Assembly: GCA_964580405.1 (NCBI GenBank)
Contig: CAZOKM010000052.1
Span: forward strand, 1-11,753
From: JAGTRI01 sp964580405
Lineage (GTDB): Archaea; Thermoproteota; Bathyarchaeia; Bathyarchaeales; DTEX01
Direction: 5' to 3'
Length of the DNA: 11,753 bases
The notes beneath the pieces were generated by a model. The model saw only the letters and a list, made by a program, of their open reading frames with translations. It ran no database searches and was not told the DNA's origin. Made by a program: the position numbers and the translations under genes. Position 1 is the first letter of the stretch; every line of letters starts with the position of its first letter. Below, piece by piece: positions 1 through 5,654 of this stretch.

Positions 1-1
1 T

Positions 2-1225
2 AAGACGCCCCTAGAATCCGCTGAAGTCCCAAACATGAACCTTCTGGCGTCCAAGGGCAAGCTCGGGCAGATGTACACTGTCGGGAGGGGTATCGCGCCC
101 GAGAGCGACGTGGCGGTCATCTCGATTCTGGGCTACGACCCCTACAGGTACCACGTCGGCAGGGGACCCCTGGAAGCTTATGGTGCTGGGCTGGACATGA
201 GGAACGAGGATTTAGCCCTGAGGTGCAACTTCGCAACCATGGGCGAGAACCACAGGCTCATCGACAGAAGGGCGGGCAGGAACCTGTCAACCGAGGAAGC
301 CGCACTTCTCGCCGAGGAGATAAACCAGAAGGTGAAGCTGGAGTCCCACCCCGCTGAGTTTTGCTTCAGGAGCACGCTGGGGCACCGGGGGGTCCTCGTC
401 ATGAGGAGCAAGAAGAGCATCCTTTCGGGCAAGATTTCGAACACTGACCCTGCGTACGAGAGGGTGTCTGGGCTCGGAGTCGCTAAAAGAGACGTCGAGA
501 TGGTTCTTGCCGAGTGCCTGCCGCTGGCTGACACGAAGTCCGCGGAAATTTCGGCGAAGCTCGTCAACGAGTTCACCGAGAAGAGCCATAAAGTCTTGGA
601 CAAGTCGGAGGTGAACCTGAAGCGGTCAGTCGAGGGCAAACTGAAGGCCAACGTGATTCTCTCGAGGGACGCAGGCGACGAGCTGCCCAATTTCTTCGAC
701 ATCAACCAGCGCTACGGAGTCCACTTCGCCTGCCTCGCGGACATGCCCGTCGAGAGGGGAATCTCGAGGCTCGCGGGGATGGACCTCGTTGAGCTGCCCC
801 CGCCATCCGCAGACATCGAGGCGGACATGAAGCTGAGGGTCGACAACCTCCTGAACCTGCTCAGGCTGTACGACTGCTTCTACATCCACCTGAAGGGGCC
901 CGACGAGCCCGGCCACGACGGAGACTACGAGCGCAAGACCCAGGCAATCGCGGACATCGACAAGCACTTCTTCGGCCAAATCCTCCCAAAAATCAACCTC
1001 CGAGAGACGCTGTTCTGCGTGACAGCCGACCACTCGACGCCGTGCGGGCTGAAGGCGCACAGCGACGACCCAGTACCCTTAATGATATCGGGAGCCAAAG
1101 TCGTACCAGATGGCATAAGGGAATTCAGCGAAAGGAGCAGCCGAGACGGAAGCCTAGGCATGTTGGAGCACGGTACAGAACTGATGCCCATGCTTATGCA
1201 GACGATGAAGAAGGCGCAGGACTAA
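2..1225 (+). CDS. apgM: 2,3-bisphosphoglycerate-independent phosphoglycerate mutase, archaeal type (5' end outside window)
   Basis: Interconverts 3- and 2-phosphoglycerate in glycolysis and gluconeogenesis in the cytoplasm; a metal-dependent enzyme of the alkaline phosphatase superfamily. The frame is open from base 2 and already reads KTPLESAEVPN, the family's conserved segment just after the N-terminal DG metal motif, so the first ATG in the window (35) is internal and roughly 20 residues lie upstream of the window. Seen: the nucleophile segment APESDVAV with its serine codon near base 104, GYDPY and GRGPLEA just after it, the metal-binding GPDEPGHDGD near base 897, and TADHSTPCG with a following HSDDP near 1021-1070. 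The visible 407 residues plus the missing piece match the family's usual length. Stop TAA. It is followed after about 45 bases by the SRP RNA on the same strand. Family assignment is firm. Confidence 0.95.
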   Translation, partial: KTPLESAEVPNMNLLASKGKLGQMYTVGRGIAPESDVAVISILGYDPYRYHVGRGPLEAYGAGLDMRNEDLALRCNFATMGENHRLIDRRAGRNLSTEEAALLAEEINQKVKLESHPAEFCFRSTLGHRGVLVMRSKKSILSGKISNTDPAYERVSGLGVAKRDVEMVLAECLPLADTKSAEISAKLVNEFTEKSHKVLDKSEVNLKRSVEGKLKANVILSRDAGDELPNFFDINQRYGVHFACLADMPVERGISRLAGMDLVELPPPSADIEADMKLRVDNLLNLLRLYDCFYIHLKGPDEPGHDGDYERKTQAIADIDKHFFGQILPKINLRETLFCVTADHSTPCGLKAHSDDPVPLMISGAKVVPDGIREFSERSSRDGSLGMLEHGTELMPMLMQTMKKAQD

Positions 1226-1230
1226 GGGTC

Positions 1231-1246
1231 CGAAAGCCTTTATTAG
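1231..1246 (+). promoter_or_regulatory. Archaeal BRE/TATA promoter of the SRP RNA gene
   Basis: Purine-rich CGAAAG (1231-1236, BRE-like) directly precedes CTTTATTA (about 1238-1245). The TATA centre is about 28 bases before the proposed 5' end of the SRP RNA at about 1271, which is the expected archaeal spacing. It lies just past the apgM stop codon, so the RNA probably has its own promoter. Position of the transcript start is inferred. Confidence 0.6.
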
Positions 1247-1270
1247 CATCCTTAGGCGTAGTTTTTTCTC

Positions 1271-1569
1271 GGCGGGTCTCAAGTGGGGGGCTAGGGGTCC
1301 CTTGAGGGGCTTCCAAGCCTCGACCGTAAACCCCCTTCACGACGGACTGACAGCTGAGGCGAGGCGCAAAAGAACGCGGAGGTCCTCGGTCGTCCACCAA
1401 TGAGTATCCGTCCTCTGGGGCCGGCGGTCGCGGAGCGTCCTCTGCAGGGAGGCCGTTACTGCGTCTGCCAGGTGAACATGGCTAGGCCCGGGAGGGAGCA
1501 ACCTAGGCTTGGACGTTCGGCGCTCAGAGGGGCGCGGGTACGAGTTTGGAGTCCGACGGAACCCCGCGG
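1271..1569 (+). ncRNA. Signal recognition particle 7S RNA
   Basis: RNA scaffold of the signal recognition particle, binding SRP19 and SRP54 and targeting ribosomes to the membrane. The diagnostic helix 8 is clear: GGTGAAC at 1471-1477, then GCCCGGGAGGGAGCA (about 1486-1500), with CTAGG (1482-1486) pairing CCTAG (1502-1506), stem CCC/GGG, a GGGA tetraloop (1490-1493) and the AGCA side of the symmetric loop. Near the 5' end are an Alu-domain-like G-rich segment and CCGTAAACCCCC (about 1324-1335), resembling the family's GUAA turn. Long helix 5 closes by CGGACT (1343-1348) with AGTCCG (1550-1555) and GAACG (1372-1376) with CGTTC (1514-1518). The ends pair (GCGGGT near 1272 with ACCCCGC near 1561), the archaeal helix 1. 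Length of about 300 nt is normal. Exact ends are inferred by pairing; open frames across this stretch look spurious. Confidence 0.92.
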
Positions 1570-1605
1570 AAACTGTGCGTCCAACTTCAGTGACCCGCCA
1601 CTTCC

Positions 1606-1625
1606 ACCAACTCGTTTTAAAAATT
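1606..1625. terminator. T-rich stretch between convergent SRP RNA and tRNA thiolase genes
   Basis: The sequence CGTTTTAAAAATTT lies between the SRP RNA 3' end and the stop codon of the minus-strand gene. It gives T4 on the plus strand and T5 on the minus strand, so it could stop transcription from both sides in the archaeal T-run manner. No strong hairpin is seen. Confidence 0.4.
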
Positions 1626-2555
1626 TCACAGTATGGCGAGTCTCTTCAGGAGCTGGCAGGTTCGGCAAAGGTCCGATGCTGTCGGTTCCCCGCATTCTCG
1701 GCATTCCTTCAGAACCTTTTCTTCGGCTGATTTTTCGAATGATTGTTGGACTTTCGCCATGGAGCTGTAAACGGTGTACTTCGTGCCGGGGTGCTTCTCC
1801 TCGAGCCTGTTGAGCATGTTCCGGACGTCGTTCCTCAGGGCGTCGCCCGCGTAGGGGCACGGCATCTCCTGAAACGGTATGCGCTTCGCGAAGGCGTACA
1901 GCGCGGACTCCCGTTCAAGGGTCTCGCAGAAGGGCTTCACCCTCGGCACCAGCCCCTGACGTTCAGAGCTGACGACTGGGTTTGAGCGGGCTGTTCGTGA
2001 CGGGTCACCGTGCACGATGTTGATGAGGAAGGTCTGAACCTCGTCGTCCAAGGTGTGCGCCGTGGCGACCTTCGTCGCGTTGACCTTCTTCGCCGCTAGG
2101 TTCAGGGCTCTCCTCCTCAGGACTCCGCAGTACGAGCACGGCGTCAGCTTCCCTTTGCGGGTTTTTTTGACGATTTCGTCCAGTGTGTAGCCGAAGAGCT
2201 CCTTGAAAGACACCGTTGAGTGCCGTATTCCGAGTTGGCTGCAGTTCTCCTCCGCGTTTCTCACGGCTTCGTCCCTGTACCCCTCTATGCCCTCATCGAC
2301 GGTTATCGCCTGAAGGGCTGAACGCGGAAACTCCGCTTCGACCTTCGAAAGCACGTGCAGGAGGCTGACGCTGTCCTTCCCTCCGGAGACCGCTACGGCG
2401 ATTCGGTCGTCCATCTCGAACATGCGGTACTTGCCGATCGTGACCCGGACCTTGTTTTCGACCGAGCCCAAGAAGCATTCCCTGCAGAGCTTCTCCCCTG
2501 AGTAGACACGGAAGTAGAAGGCTTCGTTCCGCTTACAAACTGAGCATCTGGTCAT
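1626..2555 (-). CDS. tRNA 2-thiolation enzyme, TtuA/Ncs6 (CTU1) family
   Basis: ATP-dependent tRNA sulfurtransferase that adenylates a uridine C2 and replaces its oxygen with sulfur, at U54 (TtuA) or U34 (Ncs6/NcsA). Seen, numbered from ATG 2555 (309 aa): N-terminal zinc knuckle C4-x2-C7 and C24-x2-C27; PP-loop SGGKDS at 57-62; PCSYC with C140/C143 and a third cysteine C233 in PCPY, the three-cysteine arrangement that binds a 4Fe-4S cluster in TtuA; TAHTLDDE near 165-172; C-terminal zinc knuckle C285/C288 and C297/C300. A GTG at 2567 would add four residues; I prefer the ATG because MTRCSVC starts like the family. It lies 124 bases beyond the ftr stop and has its own TATA. U54 versus U34 specificity cannot be settled from this window. 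Confidence 0.9.
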   Translation of the reverse strand: MTRCSVCKRNEAFYFRVYSGEKLCRECFLGSVENKVRVTIGKYRMFEMDDRIAVAVSGGKDSVSLLHVLSKVEAEFPRSALQAITVDEGIEGYRDEAVRNAEENCSQLGIRHSTVSFKELFGYTLDEIVKKTRKGKLTPCSYCGVLRRRALNLAAKKVNATKVATAHTLDDEVQTFLINIVHGDPSRTARSNPVVSSERQGLVPRVKPFCETLERESALYAFAKRIPFQEMPCPYAGDALRNDVRNMLNRLEEKHPGTKYTVYSSMAKVQQSFEKSAEEKVLKECRECGEPTASDLCRTCQLLKRLAIL

Positions 2556-2572
2556 GTGAGTCCGCACGGCAA

Positions 2573-2588
2573 CGACGATTTAGCGTCG
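2573..2588. repeat. Small inverted repeat in the tRNA thiolase leader
   Basis: Perfect 5-bp arms CGACG (2573-2577) and CGTCG (2584-2588) with a 6-base loop, about 18-33 bases ahead of ATG 2555. In the transcript it could form a short leader hairpin. It may be coincidental in GC-rich DNA. Confidence 0.3.
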
Positions 2589-2619
2589 GTTCCTGATTCT
2601 GTTTTCTGTTCACAATGAA

Positions 2620-2632
2620 CTCGTATTTAAGG
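2620..2632 (-). promoter_or_regulatory. TATA-like promoter of the tRNA thiolase gene
   Basis: Read on the minus strand this is CCTTAAATACGAG, with TTAAATA as TATA element. A transcript start near 2600 would give a leader of about 45 bases. It sits after the ftr terminator, so the gene appears to be transcribed independently of ftr. Confidence 0.5.
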
Positions 2633-2643
2633 AAATTAAGAAT

Positions 2644-2667
2644 AAAAAACCTAACAGGCATCGCCTG
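2644..2667 (-). terminator. Hairpin plus T-run terminator of ftr
   Basis: On the minus strand a perfect stem CAGGC/GCCTG with a 3-base loop (2655-2667) begins 12 bases after the ftr stop and is followed by six Ts (2644-2649 as As on the plus strand). This is a rather bacterial-looking intrinsic terminator; T-runs alone are usual in archaea. Confidence 0.65.
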
Positions 2668-2679
2668 AAAAAGCTTCTT

Positions 2680-3576
2680 TTAAACGATTTCTCGCAGGAA
2701 TATTTTCATGGGACCGATTTTTCCGCCGTAGTTGCCCGCGGAAATTTTTTCCACCCCTTCGACCTTGGTGGCTGCTGCTATTCCTTCTTTCATGGCTTTT
2801 TTTATGGATTCCAAGTCGAGTCCGTTGACGACAATTTCGTAAATGCTCTTCACGTTCTTCGGCACCTGCGAATCCGTGACCGCGTCCCTCAGCGTCGGAC
2901 AGAACGGGTGGTTAGTCGACGCTGGAAGCTTGTACTTGAGGGAACCAACCTTGGAGCCCGACCTGCATACCCCGCCGGGGAAGGGCATAATCACATGCTT
3001 CGCGTTGCGGCGGATGGAGTCCACGGCTTCCTCGGCTGCCCTGAGACCGCTCTTGCTGCTGGACGCGAAGATGAGGAAGTTTCCGCCTGCCGCAGCCTTC
3101 GCCGCGCCGAAGCCGCTTTGGACGACGAACTCGCCTTCCATGACGGGGATGCGCCAGACCTTTCTGCCGTTGTAGTCGTCTTTTTTCTGGAAGCCGTCGC
3201 CAAAGAAGCGGAGGCTCCTGCCGACCCTGAGCCTTCTGGCTGCCGAGGGGTAGCCGTCGAAGACAGCTGTCGTGGGACACGTCATGACGCACTGCCCAAT
3301 TCTGCCAATCATCTGCTTCTTGAGGTTACTCCTCGTTTGGTGGTAAATCTGAATGACGGCGCTGGGTCTGCCGTCGGGAGCTTCGCTTGGTGCGACATTG
3401 GATTCTATGCCTGCTTCAGCGGGGGAGCCGATGATGGAGGAGGCGTATCCCGTTGCGACGTTGGCCGCCATCAGAGCCCACTTCTCGCTTTCAGCCGTGA
3501 TTATGATTCTACTCGCCCACATCTCGAACAGCTCGGCAAAGGTATCCTCGACTTCGACTCCGTTCAATCTCGGCAT
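2680..3576 (-). CDS. ftr: Formylmethanofuran:tetrahydromethanopterin formyltransferase
   Basis: Cytosolic enzyme moving the formyl group from formylmethanofuran to tetrahydromethanopterin (or a related pterin), second step of the archaeal methyl branch; reversible. 298 residues, the usual size. Seen: start LNGVEVEDTFAELFE; SPAEAGIES near 51-59; PDGRP at 67-71; DRIGQC-like GRIGQCVMTCPT at 91-102; SFFGDGF-like RFFGDGFQ at 123-130; GRKVWRIPVMEGEF at 137-150; AGGNF near 163-167; PFPGGVCRSGSKVGS near 198-212; LPASTNHPFCPT at 217-228; KISAGNYGGK at 277-286. ATG 3576 has GGAG nine bases upstream (3586-3589 on the complement). It is transcribed divergently from fwdD-fwdB, whose product supplies its substrate. 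Tetra- to hexameric in characterised homologues. Assignment is firm. Confidence 0.97.
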   Translation of the reverse strand: MPRLNGVEVEDTFAELFEMWASRIIITAESEKWALMAANVATGYASSIIGSPAEAGIESNVAPSEAPDGRPSAVIQIYHQTRSNLKKQMIGRIGQCVMTCPTTAVFDGYPSAARRLRVGRSLRFFGDGFQKKDDYNGRKVWRIPVMEGEFVVQSGFGAAKAAAGGNFLIFASSSKSGLRAAEEAVDSIRRNAKHVIMPFPGGVCRSGSKVGSLKYKLPASTNHPFCPTLRDAVTDSQVPKNVKSIYEIVVNGLDLESIKKAMKEGIAAATKVEGVEKISAGNYGGKIGPMKIFLREIV

Positions 3577-3647
3577 TCCGCATTTCTCCGCTTCACATTG
3601 TTTGACGTTGACCTTGAATTGTAGTCCTAAACTATGAATACGTGTCC

Positions 3648-3699
3648 CGCAATATTAAGGCTTAACAGAAACAGATGGTTAACGGTAACTTCATAAATG
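3648..3699. promoter_or_regulatory. Divergent ftr / fwdDB promoter region
   Basis: Two TATA-like elements face away from each other. On the minus strand CTTAATATTG (3650-3659) would start an ftr transcript near 3628. On the plus strand TTCATAAATG (3690-3699) would start near 3720, about 18 bases before the fwdD start codon. Both elements depart from the TTTATA consensus, so exact starts are uncertain. The spacing would allow joint control of the two steps of the pathway. Confidence 0.45.
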
Positions 3700-3737
3700 C
3701 GGAAGCCAATACCGAGTGAAAAGGGCACTGTGGATGA

Positions 3738-4133
3738 TTGGGATTGGAAGTCACGCTGCTGACGGGTAGAACGATTGATCAGGGCTGCGGGAAAGAGGCG
3801 GGTAAACTCTCCACGGAGTACGCGGAAAACGTTGCGGTCTGCGAATTAAACGGGGAGGACATGAAAAGGCTCGGAATCAAAGACAACAGCAACGTCAAGG
3901 TGACAACCAAGTTCGGCTCAGTCGTCCTCAAAGCCAAAAAGTCGCGGAGACTCAAAACACCCAACATCGCCTTCGTCCCGTACGGTCCTTGGGCAAACCA
4001 AATCTTAGGGTCAAGTACTGGCGGAACGGGGATGCCGTCGCTGAAAGGCGTTAAGGCAACCGTTGAGCCCTCCGATTCCAAGGTTTTAAGCATTCAGGAA
4101 TTATTGTTGAACGTGCAGGAAAAAACGAGGTAA
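3738..4133 (+). CDS. fwdD: Formylmethanofuran dehydrogenase subunit D (molybdopterin dinucleotide-binding)
   Basis: Small subunit that contributes the molybdopterin-guanine-dinucleotide-binding beta-barrel next to FwdB in the Mo- or W-enzyme reducing CO2 to formylmethanofuran. 131 residues, typical. Seen: TGRTIDQGCGKEAGKLS near 9-25; NVAVCELNGEDMKRLGIKD near 30-48, the family's VAxxxxxDxxxLGI pattern; VKVTTKFGSVVLKAK near 53-67; FVPYGPWAN near 78-86; GTGMPSLKGVKATVEPS near 97-113. The start must be non-ATG: a TGA at 3735-3737 immediately precedes TTG 3738, and the first in-frame ATG is codon 41. TTG 3744 is an alternative and would begin exactly at LEVTLLTGRT. It is followed after 13 bases by fwdB. 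D-B adjacency is known from methanogen fmd/fwd operons. Confidence 0.95.
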   Translation: MGLEVTLLTGRTIDQGCGKEAGKLSTEYAENVAVCELNGEDMKRLGIKDNSNVKVTTKFGSVVLKAKKSRRLKTPNIAFVPYGPWANQILGSSTGGTGMPSLKGVKATVEPSDSKVLSIQELLLNVQEKTR

Positions 4134-4149
4134 GGAGAAGCCTAGGTTG
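4134..4149 (+). promoter_or_regulatory. Ribosome binding site deciding the fwdB TTG start
   Basis: GGAG at 4134-4137 begins directly after the fwdD stop (TAA 4131-4133). It stands nine bases before TTG 4147, but fifteen before the alternative GTG 4153, which favours the TTG. Confidence 0.7.
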
Positions 4150-5592
4150 CCCGTGGTCTCAAGCATCGTCTGCCCCGTTTGCGGGTGCTGCTGCGACGAC
4201 ATAGAGGTCACGATCGAGGGCAACAGGATAACCGAGGTCAAGAACGCCTGCGCCCTGAGTGCCGCGAAGTTCGAGAAGTTCAACGAGCACAGAAACACGA
4301 GCCCAATGGTGAAGAAGGACGGGAAGCTCGTAGAAGCGACGCTAGACGAAGCAATCGGGAAAGCCGCTGAAATCCTAGATGGCTCCGAGTACCCCCTGCT
4401 CTACGGCTGGAGCTGCACGAGCTGCGAAGCCATCAAGGTCGGGCTTGAGCTGGCTGAGGAGCTCGGCGGAGCCATTGACAACACGTCAACAATCTGCCAC
4501 GGACCCTCAACCCTCGCGACCCAGGACGTCGGTCTCGTCGGAGCCACGCTGGGGCAGGTGAGGCACCGCGCGGACCTCATCGTCTACTGGGGGAGCAACC
4601 CGTGGAGCGCCCACCCTCGCCACGTCGAACGCTACACGGCCCTCTCGGAGGGGCGGTTCCAGAAGAGCGCGTGGAAGCGGTTCTGGAGGCGAATCAACGC
4701 CGATAACATCCGAAAGAAGGTGGCGAGGATAGCTGAGCTGGCGACCAAGGAAGAAGACTCACTGCCTAACAAAGAGGAACGTGCGGCCAAGCCTGAGGCG
4801 CTCCGAGGCGAAGATCGCAGGGTCATCGTCGTCGACGTCAAAAGGACGCGTTCGGCCGACATCGCCGACTACTTCGTTCAGGTTGAGCCCGGCAGCGACT
4901 ACGACATCCTGCAGGCGCTTCGGGCCTTGGTGCGCGACGAGGAGCTCGAGGTGGACGCGGTCGGCGGGGTGCCCGTGGACGACCTTGAGGAGTTAGTAGA
5001 CGTCATGCTGGACTCGAAGTTCGGCGTCATCTTCTTCGGCTTGGGGCTGTCGATGAGCGGCGCGAAGCACAGGAACGTCGAAGCCGCGATCAGGCTGACG
5101 CAGGACCTGAACAAGCGCACGAAGTTCCTCATCATGCCCATGAGGGGCCATTATAATGTCACGGGAGCCGACGCGGTCTTCACGTGGCAAACGGGCTACC
5201 CGTACGCGGTGGACTTCTCCCACGGCTATCCACGCTACAATCCGGGCGAAACCTCAGCCGTGGACATACTGCAGCGGGGAGACTGCGACGCCGCGCTTGT
5301 GGTGGCTGCTGACCCAGTGTCCAGCTTCCCGCGGGAGTCAGTCAACACGTTAGTAAAGAATCCGCTGGTTGTTGTTGACCCGCACCCTTCGCCCACGGCG
5401 TTGATGGCTGACGTCGTGATTCCTTCAGCGTTCGCAGGCATCGAGGTGGAAGGAACAGCTTACCGCATGGACCACGTGCCCCTGCCCCTCAGGAAAATCG
5501 TTGAGCCGCCCGCGGGCATCCTCTCCGACGAGGAAATACTGAGGCGCATCCTCGTTCAAGTGCAGAGCCTCAAGAAAAAGGTTCAGGTGTAG
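4147..5592 (+). CDS. fwdB: Formylmethanofuran dehydrogenase catalytic subunit B
   Basis: Molybdopterin oxidoreductase subunit that holds the Mo/W site and a 4Fe-4S cluster and reduces CO2 to formate; FwdA (not in this window) then joins formate to methanofuran. Seen: cluster cysteines C9-x2-C12-x3-C16 and C35 (NACALS); C117 in TICHGPS, the metal-ligand position, cysteine here rather than selenocysteine; YWGSNPWSAHPRH at 147-159; VIVVDVKRT at 226-234; FFGLGLSMSGAKHRN; MPMRGHYNVTGAD; WQTGYPYAVDFSHGYPRYNPGET; AADPVSSFP; and the C-terminal VVIPSAFAGIEVEGTAYRMDHVPLPLRK. At 481 residues it exceeds the usual roughly 430-440 because of a charged insertion near residues 173-221. TTG start with GGAG nine bases upstream; stop TAG. 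Probably co-transcribed with fwdD. Confidence 0.95.
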   Translation: MPVVSSIVCPVCGCCCDDIEVTIEGNRITEVKNACALSAAKFEKFNEHRNTSPMVKKDGKLVEATLDEAIGKAAEILDGSEYPLLYGWSCTSCEAIKVGLELAEELGGAIDNTSTICHGPSTLATQDVGLVGATLGQVRHRADLIVYWGSNPWSAHPRHVERYTALSEGRFQKSAWKRFWRRINADNIRKKVARIAELATKEEDSLPNKEERAAKPEALRGEDRRVIVVDVKRTRSADIADYFVQVEPGSDYDILQALRALVRDEELEVDAVGGVPVDDLEELVDVMLDSKFGVIFFGLGLSMSGAKHRNVEAAIRLTQDLNKRTKFLIMPMRGHYNVTGADAVFTWQTGYPYAVDFSHGYPRYNPGETSAVDILQRGDCDAALVVAADPVSSFPRESVNTLVKNPLVVVDPHPSPTALMADVVIPSAFAGIEVEGTAYRMDHVPLPLRKIVEPPAGILSDEEILRRILVQVQSLKKKVQV

Positions 5593-5612
5593 ACCAGCTG
5601 CTTCTCCGAGCG

Positions 5613-5621
5613 ACTTAAGTA
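5613..5621 (+). promoter_or_regulatory. Possible TATA element of metG
   Basis: CTTAAGTAT lies 34-42 bases before the metG TTG. A start 25-27 bases downstream would fall near 5643 and leave only about a dozen leader bases. The fwdB-metG gap is 62 bases, so read-through from fwdB is also possible. Confidence 0.4.
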
Positions 5622-5654
5622 TAGGTTCTTGACTATTTTGCTGTCGTTTGGAGG

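Noticed and set aside
35..37. ATG 35 as the start of the phosphoglycerate mutase
   Set aside because: The frame continues upstream with conserved family residues KTPLE...VPN, so the ATG is internal and the true start lies before the window.
1400..1860. Open frames across 1400-1860 on both strands
   Set aside because: They fall in the SRP RNA structure or oppose the tRNA thiolase; translations are arginine/proline-rich without recognisable domains.
2908..3624. Long plus-strand open frame (238 codons) opposite ftr
   Set aside because: It is a mirror of the GC-rich ftr coding strand, shows no family motif and would overlap a gene whose identity is certain.
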